The position numbers and the translations under genes were made by a program. Shown here in pieces: positions 9,250 to 17,585 of a stretch of 64,000 bases of DNA. Every line of letters begins with the position of its first letter. Position 1 is the stretch's first letter. Source of the stretch: Moraxella macacae 0408225 (GTDB taxonomy: Bacteria; Pseudomonadota; Gammaproteobacteria; Pseudomonadales; Moraxellaceae); contig NZ_ANIN01000002.1 of NCBI RefSeq assembly GCF_000320365.1, positions 62,001-126,000 on the forward strand. Reading direction: 5' to 3'. The notes beneath the pieces were generated by a model, which saw nothing but the letters and a program-made list of their open reading frames with translations, was not told where the DNA came from and ran no database searches.

Positions 9250-9454
9250 GATAATTTCGCTTTTTATTTTTGACAATGATTTTGGACAATGTTCGGTAAA
9301 AAATTTGGCTAATGATAGCAGTTTTTGAGCAAAAACAACACAATTAAACGCAGGTTTTTTAGGCTTTTTAGATTTTACTTGGCTTAATCATTGGATTTAC
9401 AATCAAAAGTTATGAATTTTATAAGCATTTTTTGCAAAATTTTAGCACTTTTTG

Positions 9455-9484
9455 TTTACACTTTGGCTAAAATTAGGTTACAAT
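9455..9484 (+). promoter_or_regulatory. Probable sigma70 promoter of argG
   Basis: TTTACA (9455-9460) and TACAAT (9479-9484), spaced 18 bp, about 60 bp upstream of the argG ATG. A half-site like an ARG box (TATGAATTTTATAAGC) lies further upstream near 9410, too weak to claim ArgR control. Confidence 0.5.
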
Positions 9485-9545
9485 CAACACAATTTTTCTT
9501 TTTTGCAACAAGTTTTTTAATGAAACAAAACCACTGGAGGGATTT

Positions 9546-10775
9546 ATGTCAAATTCACACGATATCAAAAAAATCGTCCTTGCTTACTCAGGTGGCTTGG
9601 ATACATCGGTGATTTTGCGTTGGCTACAAGACACTTATAACGCGGAGGTGATTACTTTTACCGCAGATTTGGGGCAAGGTGAAGAGGTTGAGCCTGCGCG
9701 TGCCAAAGCCCAAGCTATGGGTGTTAAGCACATTCATATTGAGGATTTGCGCGAAGAGTTTGCGCGTGATTATGTGTTTCCGATGTTTCGTGCCAATGCC
9801 ATTTATGAGGGTGAATATTTGCTCGGTACATCAATTGCACGGCCATTGATTGCCAAGCGTTTGGCAGAAATTGCACGCATGCATAAAGCCCATGCAGTTT
9901 CTCACGGTGCAACAGGCAAGGGCAACGATCAGGTGCGTTTTGAACTGGGTGTGGATGCGTTGGATCCGAATTTGGTAACCATTGCTCCTTGGCGGATTTG
10001 GGATTTAACCAGTCGTGAAACCTTGATGGCGTATGCCAAAGAGCACAACATTCCGATTGATTTTGCATCAGCAACGAAAAAATCACCGTATTCTATGGAT
10101 GCAAACTTGTTGCATATTTCGTATGAAGGCGGTGTGTTAGAAGATCCATTGACTGAAGCTGAAGATGACATGTGGCGTTGGACAGTTAGTCCAGAACAAG
10201 CTCCAGATACGCCTGAATATGTGGAATTAACCTATAAATCAGGTGATATTGTCGCCATTAACGGTGAGGTATTAAAACCGCATGAGGTGATGATTAAACT
10301 TAATGCACTGGGTGGCAAACACGGCATCGGGCGGCTTGATATTGTAGAAAACCGCTATGTTGGTATGAAATCGCGTGGTTGTTATGAAACACCAGCAGGC
10401 ACGATTATGCTAAAAGCCCACCGTGCTATTGAGTCCATCACGCTTGATCGTGAAGCGGCTCACTTAAAAGATGACATTATGCCACGTTATGCCAAACTCA
10501 TCTATAACGGCTACTGGTGGAGTCCTGAACGCAAAATGTTACAAGCGTTAATTGATGAAAGCCAAAAAGATGTAGACGGTTTGGTGCGTTTAAAACTGTA
10601 CAAAGGCAATGTGATTGTGGTTGGACGTGATTCTGAAAAATCACTGTTTGACAGCAAAATCTCAACATTTGAAGATGATGCAGGTTCATACAACCAAAAA
10701 CACGCAGAAGGTTTTATCCGTTTAAATGGTTTACGTTTGGCAATTGGTGCAAAAAAAGGGCGTAACATGGACTGA
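9546..10775 (+). CDS. argG: Argininosuccinate synthase
   Basis: A 409-residue enzyme joining citrulline and aspartate with ATP, the penultimate step of arginine synthesis. The N-terminal PP-loop [35 protein letters not shown] and SPYSMDANL are all canonical. The start is fixed by GGAGGGATTT just before the ATG. It stands alone; a terminator hairpin follows, shared with the convergent serS. A 16-bp tandem duplication begins immediately after its stop. Confidence 0.97.
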   Translation: MSNSHDIKKIVLAYSGGLDTSVILRWLQDTYNAEVITFTADLGQGEEVEPARAKAQAMGVKHIHIEDLREEFARDYVFPMFRANAIYEGEYLLGTSIARPLIAKRLAEIARMHKAHAVSHGATGKGNDQVRFELGVDALDPNLVTIAPWRIWDLTSRETLMAYAKEHNIPIDFASATKKSPYSMDANLLHISYEGGVLEDPLTEAEDDMWRWTVSPEQAPDTPEYVELTYKSGDIVAINGEVLKPHEVMIKLNALGGKHGIGRLDIVENRYVGMKSRGCYETPAGTIMLKAHRAIESITLDREAAHLKDDIMPRYAKLIYNGYWWSPERKMLQALIDESQKDVDGLVRLKLYKGNVIVVGRDSEKSLFDSKISTFEDDAGSYNQKHAEGFIRLNGLRLAIGAKKGRNMD

Positions 10776-10776
10776 T

Positions 10777-10808
10777 TTTATGCGTATAAGTTTTTATGCG
10801 TATAAGTT
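10777..10808. repeat. 16-bp direct tandem duplication after argG
   Basis: Two exact copies of TTTATGCGTATAAGTT, starting 1 bp after the argG stop codon. Confidence 0.95.
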
Positions 10809-10821
10809 ACAATGTTATAAC

Positions 10822-10858
10822 AATAGGTTGTCAAATTGACGACCTATTTTGTTTGTTG
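10822..10858 (+). terminator. Rho-independent terminator after argG
   Basis: AATAGGTTGTC-AAATT-GACGACCTATT forms an 11-bp stem with one wobble pair, followed by a T-rich run. It lies between convergent argG and serS. Confidence 0.75.
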
Positions 10859-10907
10859 TATTCTAAACAGTTTTTTAACAGTTTTTTAAGTAATATTTAA
10901 GCAGTCT

Positions 10908-12176
10908 TTAACCAATCACATCACAACCCATAAACGGACGCAACACTTCTGGTATGCCAATTGTGCCATCGGCATTTTGGTAATTTTCCATAATAGCAAG
11001 TAAAGTGCGACCGATCGCAAGCCCTGAACCGTTTAGGGTATGCACAAGTTCACTTTTTTTGCTGTCTTTTGATTTAAATCTTGCTTGCATGCGTCGTGCT
11101 TGAAAATCACCACAGTTGGATACGCTTGAAATTTCACGGTAAGTATTTTGGCTTGGCAACCACACCTCGATGTCATAAGTTTTCATTGCCCCAAAACCCA
11201 TATCACCGCCACAAAGTACAATTGTGCGATAAGGCAACCCCAAACTTTGCAAAATAAACTCGGCTTGTGCAGTCATCTCCTCCAATGCTTCCATAGATTT
11301 ATCAGGGTGTACAATTTGCACCATTTCTACTTTTTCAAACTGATGTTGACGAATAAGTCCGCGCGTATCTCGCCCTGCAGATCCTGCCTCGCTTCTAAAG
11401 CAGGGCGTATGGGAGGTAAGTTTAATCGGTAAATCTGTATCGGCCAAAATCACATTGCGTACGGTATTGGTAAGTGGCACTTCACTGGTTGGAATCAGAT
11501 AATACGCTTTATCACCACGCAATTTAAACAAATCTTCTTCAAATTTTGGCAATTGCCCTGTACCTAACAAACTGTCAGAATTTACCATATAAGGCATATA
11601 CATCTCGGTGTAGCCACGCTGGGTATGCACATTTAACATATAAGCAACCAGTGCACGGTTTAATTTAGCCAAGGATCCTTTTAGAACGCTAAAGCGCGAA
11701 CCTGTCAATTTGCTTGCCAATTCAAAATCCAATAAGCCCAAATTTTCACCCAAATCACTATGATCTTTGATGGCAAAATCAAAAGTACAAGGTGTGCCCC
11801 AACGACGAATTTCTACATTGTCATTTTCGTTTAATCCAACAGGCACACTGTCATCGGGCAAATTTGGCAAGGCTAACAAGGCTTGTGTTATGGTTTCTTG
11901 GAGTGTTCTTAATGCCTCTTCAGCTTGTTTCATTTGTTCACTGATGGTTTGCATGTCATGCATTAACGCATCGGTATTTTCACCTTTGCGTTTTAATTCA
12001 CCGACTTTTTTTGCACCTGCGTTTTTTTTGGCTTGCAAATCTTCGGTTTTCACCTGCAAGACCTTGCGCTGTTCTTCTATACCCAGCCAAAATGTTTTAT
12101 CAAGCTTGTAGCCGCGTTTGGCAAGTTTTGTAGCAACGGTATCAAGTTCGGTTCTTAATAGTTTTTGGTCAATCAT
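10908..12176 (-). CDS. serS: Seryl-tRNA synthetase
   Basis: A 422-residue class II aminoacyl-tRNA synthetase. The N-terminal tRNA-binding coiled coil (about 25-105) is followed by the catalytic core with motif 2 [20 protein letters not shown] and motif 3 [18 protein letters not shown]. The track ORF is extended by 33 codons; the ATG at 12176 has AAAGAGAT upstream and the canonical start [10 protein letters not shown]. The ATG overlaps the TGA of a possible small ORF (ATGA), which could couple their translation. Confidence 0.97.
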   Translation of the reverse strand: MIDQKLLRTELDTVATKLAKRGYKLDKTFWLGIEEQRKVLQVKTEDLQAKKNAGAKKVGELKRKGENTDALMHDMQTISEQMKQAEEALRTLQETITQALLALPNLPDDSVPVGLNENDNVEIRRWGTPCTFDFAIKDHSDLGENLGLLDFELASKLTGSRFSVLKGSLAKLNRALVAYMLNVHTQRGYTEMYMPYMVNSDSLLGTGQLPKFEEDLFKLRGDKAYYLIPTSEVPLTNTVRNVILADTDLPIKLTSHTPCFRSEAGSAGRDTRGLIRQHQFEKVEMVQIVHPDKSMEALEEMTAQAEFILQSLGLPYRTIVLCGGDMGFGAMKTYDIEVWLPSQNTYREISSVSNCGDFQARRMQARFKSKDSKKSELVHTLNGSGLAIGRTLLAIMENYQNADGTIGIPEVLRPFMGCDVIG

Positions 12177-12283
12177 GCGAATCTCTTTGAATATATTCTT
12201 GGATAAAATCTGCCAATCAAAATAATGGTTAAAACAATGGTTAAAATAAGTGTCATCATAGCAATTTTTTGCCAAATTTTCAT
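12173..12283 (-). CDS. Possible 36-residue single-helix membrane peptide overlapping serS start
   Basis: An ORF beginning [10 protein letters not shown], with one hydrophobic segment ([17 protein letters not shown]) and a basic C-terminus. It ends in TGA that overlaps the serS ATG as ATGA, the usual coupling arrangement. The ribosome binding site is poor and the ORF may be chance or simply a leader. I do not recognise it. Confidence 0.25.
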   Translation of the reverse strand: MKIWQKIAMMTLILTIVLTIILIGRFYPRIYSKRFA

Positions 12284-12421
12284 CTTTATTGCCAAATTTT
12301 TTATATTTTTTTGCTTTTTTACAAAAAATTGGGAAAAAAATTGGCGTGTTGGTTTATTTTTTAGCAAAAGCAAGGTAATATAGTCAATTTTGCAAACAAC
12401 TTTTAATGGGAATGAGGGATC

Positions 12422-13078
12422 ATGGCGCTTTATCCTTATACGTTGCAACCTGTGGATTTAAATTTGACTCAAGCGGAATTTCGTCAAGCTCAGACACAGC
12501 TGTTTGACAGCAATAATCAACAATTGATGAAAATTGGCATAAAAACTTGGGTAATTGTTGCGATTGTTGGTGCGATCGCATTGGCAGGCATTGTGTTTTT
12601 GCAAGGCTATTCCAGTATTATTTTTTGGCTTATGCTTGTCGGTGTTGCAATTTATCTGTTGGCGCGTACTTATGGCCTAAAATGGTATGCCAAGCAAGAG
12701 TTTGAAAAACAAATGACCGCCCAGCCCATGCCGGACGAAATGAAAACCATGAAAATTGGCATTCAGCAACACGGTTTGGTGATGAGTATGCCACTAAACA
12801 ACATGCCAAAAATGCCAAAAGGTTATAATCAACCGCTTGTGCGTGGCAATCAAATGCAACAAGCCATCATCAAATGGGATAATATTTCAAATTGGCAAGA
12901 AACCACAGATTTTATCGTCATGATGTTTGATGTGCAAGGGCAACGAGGCAGTCAAATTATCCCAAAACGCCTTGAAAAACAAAAATTTCCGATTGAAACC
13001 TTGAAAAATCATTTACAAGAATATGTTGGTATTCAAGGTTTTGATCTAAAAGACAGTCAAAACCACAATAAGGCTTAG
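12422..13078 (+). CDS. YcxB-like membrane protein
   Basis: A 218-residue protein with two adjacent transmembrane helices (about 42-62 and 67-85: WVIVAIVGAIALAGIVFL, IIFWLMLVGVAIYLL) and a C-terminal cytoplasmic region (about 100-205) resembling the YcxB-type domain (IIKWDNISNWQETTDFIVMM, IIPKRLE). The role of the family is unknown. GAGGGATC precedes the ATG. Divergent from serS; a 15-bp tandem duplication follows its stop by 6 bp. Confidence 0.7.
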   Translation: MALYPYTLQPVDLNLTQAEFRQAQTQLFDSNNQQLMKIGIKTWVIVAIVGAIALAGIVFLQGYSSIIFWLMLVGVAIYLLARTYGLKWYAKQEFEKQMTAQPMPDEMKTMKIGIQQHGLVMSMPLNNMPKMPKGYNQPLVRGNQMQQAIIKWDNISNWQETTDFIVMMFDVQGQRGSQIIPKRLEKQKFPIETLKNHLQEYVGIQGFDLKDSQNHNKA

Positions 13079-13084
13079 AAAAAT

Positions 13085-13114
13085 AAAACTTAATAAATCA
13101 AAACTTAATAAATT
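13085..13114. repeat. 15-bp direct tandem duplication
   Basis: AAAACTTAATAAATC followed by AAAACTTAATAAATT (one mismatch), starting 6 bp after the stop of the YcxB-like gene. A related loose duplication (TATTGCATTGCT) follows near 13187-13220. Confidence 0.85.
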
Positions 13115-13289
13115 AAAACACAACAACAAAAAAACAACAGTTTCTTTTTGCTAAATCACACAAAAATTTGCTATGCTAGCTATGCTATTATTGCATTGCT
13201 GTATTTATTGCATTGCTATATTTTTGAATGAAAAAGTTAAAAAAGTTAAACAATTACCGAAAAAACAACCGTAACACAAGGAGATCATC

Positions 13290-13793
13290 ATGGCAAAAGC
13301 CACCACTTCCAAAAAACCTGCCACAAAAAAAACCGACATTGGTCTTGAGGCATCGGATTTAAATAAAGTAGCCGATCAACTCAATGCAATTTTAGCGAAT
13401 TACCATATTTTTTATATGAACGTGCGTGGTTATCATTGGAATGTTAAAGGTTCGGATTTTTTTACCTTGCACGTTAAATTTGAAGAATTATACACCGAAC
13501 TGCAATTACAAATTGACGAAATTGCCGAGCGTATTTTAACCATTCGCGGAACGCCAGCCCATGCGTATAGTGATTTTGTGAAAGTATCCAGCATTAAAGA
13601 AGACAAAAATGTTTTTGATGGGCGTGGCTGTGTGCAAGGTTTGTTGACAGGGTTAAGCGTGTTAATTGCAAAACAACGCGAGGTGATTGAGTTTACCGAA
13701 AGCGTGGAAGATCAAGGCACGGCGGATATTTTAACAGGTTATGTGCAAGCCCAAGAAAAACTTATTTGGATGTACAATGCTTATTTAGGCTAA
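13290..13793 (+). CDS. dps: Dps family DNA-binding ferritin-like protein
   Basis: A 167-residue Dps: a dodecameric cage that oxidises and stores iron with peroxide and coats DNA under stress. The ferroxidase site is visible: YHWNVKG His, then FFTLHVKFEELY and QIDEIAERI supply the second His, Asp and Glu. The N-terminal tail (MAKATTSKKPATKKT) is Lys-rich, the type that binds DNA. AAGGAGATCATC precedes the ATG. It is monocistronic, with a clear terminator 40 bp downstream. No OxyR or Fur site was recognised upstream. Confidence 0.95.
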   Translation: MAKATTSKKPATKKTDIGLEASDLNKVADQLNAILANYHIFYMNVRGYHWNVKGSDFFTLHVKFEELYTELQLQIDEIAERILTIRGTPAHAYSDFVKVSSIKEDKNVFDGRGCVQGLLTGLSVLIAKQREVIEFTESVEDQGTADILTGYVQAQEKLIWMYNAYLG

Positions 13794-13832
13794 AGCATTG
13801 ACAAAGAAATCTTAACAATCAGAAATATTAAC

Positions 13833-13863
13833 AAAAAGCGATTTTATAAAAAGTCGCTTTTTT
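13833..13863 (+). terminator. Rho-independent terminator after dps
   Basis: AAAAAGCGA ... TCGCTTTTT stem closed by a T-run, 40 bp after the dps stop. Confidence 0.8.
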
Positions 13864-14031
13864 ATTGGCTATTTTGTCAAAAATTATAAAAAATTAAAAA
13901 ATTATCAATTTATAAAATTTTTCACAAAATTTTTACCCAATATTGACAAAAACCGTTATAATAAGCAAGTTTATTGTTTTTAACTTTTATGTTTTTTTAA
14001 CTTTTATTGTTTTTAACTCACGAGTGTGTGA

Positions 14032-14796
14032 ATGGCAGAGCAGCAACTTAGCCTTTATTTAGATATCAAACAAGATGCCAGTATCAGTGATTTTGTCGGG
14101 CCAGGGTGGATGGCGATGGTGGATATGGTGCGTCAGTTGCACATTGGGTTGTTATCACAGATTTACCTATATGGCGATGCAGATACTGGAAAAACCCATT
14201 TATTATCAGCGATTTGTGAGTCATTTCGTGATAGTGGCAAGTCGGTTATGTATTTGTCGCTTAAGGATTTGTTAACCACCGATCCGATGGTGCTAAACGC
14301 CCTTGAAAGCATGGAGGTGATCGCCATTGATGATATTGACAGTGTGGAGGGTTATGATTATTGGCAAGAGGCGATTTTTCATCTGATTAATTTGAGCAAT
14401 GAGTATGGGCATACCTTGATTTTTACCAGTCGTAAGCCTGTTGGCCAGTTGGATTTTAAATTAAAAGATTTGGTTTCGCGGTTGGCAAAATCAGCCACGT
14501 TTCAGTTGCCATCAGGGGCAAATCGTCAAGATCGAGAATTGATTTTGCAAGCAGTGTTAAAACGTCGCAATTGGCATTTTGACCCACGCATTATTGAACA
14601 TTTGTTGGCAAAAGGCCCTGAACGCATAGGGGCGATGCTTGATGTGTTAACTTGTTTACAGCCTATATTTTCTAATGTGCGCAATATCACCAAAGCCAAA
14701 ATTGCCCAAGCGGCACAAATTATTGATGAACAAACCTTGTTGCACGAAGTTAAAGAATTTGATTTTGATGAAGAAGAAAGTTTTTTGGATTTTTAA
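14032..14796 (+). CDS. hda: Hda, regulatory inactivator of DnaA
   Basis: A 254-residue AAA+ DnaA-like ATPase. The N-terminal QLSLYL (5-10) is the sliding-clamp-binding motif that defines Hda, so it should act at the replisome to drive hydrolysis of DnaA-ATP. Walker A is GDADTGKTH (48-56), Walker B VIAIDDID, sensor-like TSRKP. The C-terminal helices lack DnaA's DNA-binding domain, as expected. GAGTG precedes the ATG. It is followed 19 bp later by a DUF2057 gene, probably in the same transcript. Confidence 0.92.
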   Translation: MAEQQLSLYLDIKQDASISDFVGPGWMAMVDMVRQLHIGLLSQIYLYGDADTGKTHLLSAICESFRDSGKSVMYLSLKDLLTTDPMVLNALESMEVIAIDDIDSVEGYDYWQEAIFHLINLSNEYGHTLIFTSRKPVGQLDFKLKDLVSRLAKSATFQLPSGANRQDRELILQAVLKRRNWHFDPRIIEHLLAKGPERIGAMLDVLTCLQPIFSNVRNITKAKIAQAAQIIDEQTLLHEVKEFDFDEEESFLDF

Positions 14797-14815
14797 ATGC
14801 TTAATGGAGTAAAAA

Positions 14816-15460
14816 ATGCTTTTGGTTAAAAAATTAGCCCTTGTTGGTCTAATCATAATGAGTATGCCTGCGGTGGCTGAAGTTACCTTAAATGTGGGCG
14901 ATTATACGGTTGTTACAGCGATTAATGGACAAGAGATAAAAACTGGGCTGTTTTCTAAACCAAAACGCCAGTTTATTTTAACGCCGGGCAAACACGTCAT
15001 TACAGCAAAATACCACAGATTGTATGATCTTCGTCAGGATCAGCACGATATATTGCGTTCTGGCAATGTAAGTATTCCTGTGGAATTGGCGGACAACCAA
15101 CGCTATACGCTTGTTATGGCAAATCAGCCAGATGATTATCAAGATGCCAAAGATTATGCAAAAAATCCTACGCTGGCGGTAATGCAAGGTGTTAATACCA
15201 TTGCCAGTAAAACTGGTGTTGCTGGCGATTCGGATGTTTTTATGGGCTTGAGTTCGGCATTGGGTGGTGTGTTTGGTGGTTCACAATCACTAGAATCCAA
15301 TCAACAAACGATTGGTGCACTAGAAAACACAACAAAAAACACAGCAACAACTGCCAATGCATCTGCTCCTAAAGACAACACATTGGATCAATTTATGCAA
15401 TTATGGCTACAAGCAACGCCGACAGAACGTGAAAAAATCCGCCAATGGATCGCACAATAA
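14816..15460 (+). CDS. DUF2057 family secreted protein
   Basis: A 214-residue protein with a signal peptide (LALVGLIIMSMPAVAE, cleaved near residue 22). The body opens LNVGDYTVVTAINGQEI and has ILTPGKHVITAKYHRLYDL and the NVSIPVELADNQRYTL strand, typical of the YccT/DUF2057 family. The family has no settled function. The C-terminal 60 residues are Thr/Asn/Ala-rich and end in a charged helix. GGAG precedes the ATG; 19 bp after hda. Confidence 0.75.
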   Translation: MLLVKKLALVGLIIMSMPAVAEVTLNVGDYTVVTAINGQEIKTGLFSKPKRQFILTPGKHVITAKYHRLYDLRQDQHDILRSGNVSIPVELADNQRYTLVMANQPDDYQDAKDYAKNPTLAVMQGVNTIASKTGVAGDSDVFMGLSSALGGVFGGSQSLESNQQTIGALENTTKNTATTANASAPKDNTLDQFMQLWLQATPTEREKIRQWIAQ

Positions 15461-15474
15461 TTTTATAATTTTGC

Positions 15475-15491
15475 ATGGTAAATTTTACCAT
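15475..15491. terminator. Weak hairpin after the DUF2057 gene
   Basis: ATGGTAA-ATT-TTACCAT perfect inverted repeat followed by TTCTT, between the convergent DUF2057 gene and gspM. It is AT-rich with a short T-run, so only a possible terminator. Confidence 0.3.
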
Positions 15492-15528
15492 TTCTTACCA
15501 TCAAGGCTTGACAAATAAGGCGTTAAAA

Positions 15529-15990
15529 TTAATACGATACCACGCTTTGTACATCTAATTTGTCAGGGCTTGTTTGGTTAATTTGTAATTGTTGAATGTT
15601 AAAACCTTGTTGTTGAATTTGATTAAACACATTGTTTATCACAATTGCTTGTGAATGGCTAAAATTCAGTTGAATGTTTTCCCCTGATTGGGCAACCTGT
15701 CCTGTTACGCCTGATTGTGTTAAAATTTGTTGTAGGCTGTCAACTGGGTTTGTTTGGTTTTGGCTTGGATTGATATTGCCTGCTTGACTGCGTAACCAAA
15801 ACACATCGCTTATCGCTGCGTCATAGGCTTTTTGACTGGCGTTGGCTTTTTGATGTAAGCTGTAACCACCATAACCAAACACCAAAAATCCTAAAAATAC
15901 CCCCAATACCCACAACGCCAATTTATCACGAAAGGCTAAACCGTTATACTTTTCGTGTAAATTCTGCCAAGAATTGGTTAATTGTTTCAT
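15529..15990 (-). CDS. gspM: Type II secretion system protein M
   Basis: A 153-residue inner-membrane protein: a short cytoplasmic N-terminus, one transmembrane helix (LALWVLGVFLGFLVFGYG, about 25-42), then a periplasmic region ending in a ferredoxin-like fold (LQQILTQSGVTGQVAQSGEN, VINNVFNQIQQQGFNI). GspM binds GspL and helps place the assembly platform. It follows gspL by 38 bp. The rest of the T2SS is not in the window, as is common where the system is split across loci. Confidence 0.85.
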   Translation of the reverse strand: MKQLTNSWQNLHEKYNGLAFRDKLALWVLGVFLGFLVFGYGGYSLHQKANASQKAYDAAISDVFWLRSQAGNINPSQNQTNPVDSLQQILTQSGVTGQVAQSGENIQLNFSHSQAIVINNVFNQIQQQGFNIQQLQINQTSPDKLDVQSVVSY

Positions 15991-16028
15991 TGAAAATACC
16001 GTATTAATTTTAAAAAATTCATTGTGTT

Positions 16029-17210
16029 TTAAGACAAACCAATCTCTACCGATGCAACCGCTCCTGCTTCGCTCGGTGTAACCGTCCCTAATTTTGCATG
16101 AATCTGCTGGGTGTTTAGGGCGTTTATTGCACGGGTTAGGCTGTCGCTGTCTTTGGCAATGAGTTGTAATTGTAAGCGATTGTTTTGGTAATTAAGCTGC
16201 TTGGCAATGATCTCATTTTGTTGCAAAATTGGCTGAATGCTAGCCAACACGGTCATTAAGCCGTTATCATTATTTTGTTGATTGATGAGTTTATTGGCAA
16301 TTTGTTTGTCAATTTTTAAGCGAGGGTTAAAACTTTCATTAGGAAACCATTGTTCATATTGTTGTTTTAGCAAGGTTTTTGTGTGTTTGGTGGCTTGTTG
16401 ATAATGATAAATGCGCAAACCATCGACAACAAACAAGGTTAACAAGGCCAAAACCACCACAAAACCGATGACTTTGGCATAAGGTGAAATGCGTTGGTTT
16501 TTTTTGTTAAGGGCAAAATTTAACGCATGACGTTGTGGTTCGGTGATTGGTTTTGGTGAATAATTATTTAATTGATAATCAATATTTTCTAATAAATCAA
16601 GTTCTTGTGTCAGCTTTGTATCGATATTGCCTGTGAGAGTGATTTGCCATTTTTCTGAAGTTTGTTTTAATAATTTATGTAAAAATAATGGTAAATGTGG
16701 TATAGCAAAACCTTGCTGTTGAGTGGTTTTTAGCAATTGTGTGGCATTGTCTTGATAAAAAATTGCTTGGTTGGTGGTTGTGTCTGAATCGTTGGCATTG
16801 AATAAATAATCATCTAGCAAACAAAAATCCGGTAGCATTGCGACGATATTAAGCCCTGACAAATTTGCCAAATTCTCCCACTGTTTACGGTCAGATGCGT
16901 GGAGGGCGTATAAATTGTTATTATTTAGCGTTTTGATTTGTAAGTCTTCCACAGGGGCTATGCTAAGTTCTTCAAATAAATATTTTCGCCCCAGTTCACC
17001 GAGCTGTTTTAGTTGCGTGGCATTTAAATTTGGCTGAATGTGAAGCAAAAGCATGCTTGGAAAATACAGACAAGTTTGTTTGTTTTTTGGGTGTTGCAAG
17101 CCGATTAAAGTTGCAAGTTCTTGCCAATTTTCGGCAATTTGCCAATCTTGACTGGTCGCTTGCCAAATCCGAAGCGGTGCGTTGGGAGATGGGAGCCAAA
17201 TATGTATCAC
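16029..17210 (-). CDS. gspL: Type II secretion system protein L
   Basis: A 393-residue GspL: a cytoplasmic actin-like domain (1-240, with FEELSIAPVEDLQI and AMLPDFCLLDDYLF), one transmembrane helix near 247-265 (VIGFVVVLALLTLFVVDGL), and a periplasmic ferredoxin-like domain that pairs with GspM. It anchors the GspE ATPase to the membrane. The start codon is GTG with AAGGC upstream; no ATG lies near. Divergent from the rpmJ type B gene, with a 17-bp palindrome in between. Confidence 0.87.
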   Translation of the reverse strand: MIHIWLPSPNAPLRIWQATSQDWQIAENWQELATLIGLQHPKNKQTCLYFPSMLLLHIQPNLNATQLKQLGELGRKYLFEELSIAPVEDLQIKTLNNNNLYALHASDRKQWENLANLSGLNIVAMLPDFCLLDDYLFNANDSDTTTNQAIFYQDNATQLLKTTQQQGFAIPHLPLFLHKLLKQTSEKWQITLTGNIDTKLTQELDLLENIDYQLNNYSPKPITEPQRHALNFALNKKNQRISPYAKVIGFVVVLALLTLFVVDGLRIYHYQQATKHTKTLLKQQYEQWFPNESFNPRLKIDKQIANKLINQQNNDNGLMTVLASIQPILQQNEIIAKQLNYQNNRLQLQLIAKDSDSLTRAINALNTQQIHAKLGTVTPSEAGAVASVEIGLS

Positions 17211-17268
17211 GAAAGTTGCCTTGTTCGGTTCGATGGTTGATTTAAATGTGCGTGTTCAAGGGTTTTAA

Positions 17269-17285
17269 ATGCTACATAGTAGCAT
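17269..17285. promoter_or_regulatory. Inverted repeat upstream of gspL
   Basis: ATGCTAC-ATA-GTAGCAT, perfect 7-bp arms with a 3-bp centre, 59 bp upstream of the gspL GTG and 71 bp from the Zur palindrome. No T-run, so an operator is likelier than a terminator. The binding protein is unknown. Confidence 0.4.
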
Positions 17286-17339
17286 AAAATCGGATATGAA
17301 TAAATAAAACAATTGGAAAAACTTGCAAAAATAAGCATT

Positions 17340-17356
17340 ATGTTATAATATAACAT
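17340..17356. promoter_or_regulatory. Zur box upstream of the alternative L36 gene
   Basis: ATGTTATA-A-TATAACAT is a perfect 8-1-8 palindrome and matches the core of the gammaproteobacterial Zur consensus (ATGTTATAnTATAACAT). It lies 58 bp upstream of the rpmJ ATG. Under zinc sufficiency Zur would repress the gene. Confidence 0.85.
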
Positions 17357-17414
17357 TTTACCCATTATGGATTATTTTTGTAGACTATTTTTTATTGTTA
17401 ATCGGAGTATTTGT

Positions 17415-17555
17415 ATGCAAGTATTAAGCTCATTAAAATCTGCCAAAAACCGTCATGAAGACTGTCAAATTGTGCGTCGTCGTGGGAGGGTTTTTGTGAT
17501 TTGTAAATCCAATCCGCGTTTTAAAGCGGTGCAGGGCAAGGGCGGTAAAAAATAA
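17415..17555 (+). CDS. rpmJ: Ribosomal protein L36, zinc-free type B
   Basis: A 46-residue L36 of the YkgO (C-minus) type: [20 protein letters not shown] then [16 protein letters not shown]. It lacks the CxxC...CxxxxH zinc ribbon of ordinary L36, and type B paralogues replace the zinc form when zinc is scarce, freeing the metal. The track starts 16 codons early; the ATG at 17415 has GGAG upstream. The Zur palindrome in its promoter region agrees with this role. A standard rpmJ would be expected in the spc operon elsewhere. The partner L31 type B is not beside it. Confidence 0.93.
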   Translation: MQVLSSLKSAKNRHEDCQIVRRRGRVFVICKSNPRFKAVQGKGGKK

Positions 17556-17585
17556 TTCATTCAACCGTTGGGTTTGGGTGATATT

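Noticed and set aside
8424-9328. Plus-strand ORFs opposite pyrC
   Set aside because: Antisense shadows of pyrC; no domain or ribosome binding site.
9405-9425. ARG box upstream of argG
   Set aside because: Only one half-site resembles the consensus; not enough to call.
12284-12448. Full 91-aa version of the small ORF upstream of serS
   Set aside because: It runs through the start of the divergent YcxB-like gene and its first part has no membrane or family character; only the last 36 codons are kept, at low confidence.
13943-13962. Promoter TTGACA...TATAAT before hda
   Set aside because: The two hexamers are only 8 bp apart, too close for sigma70.
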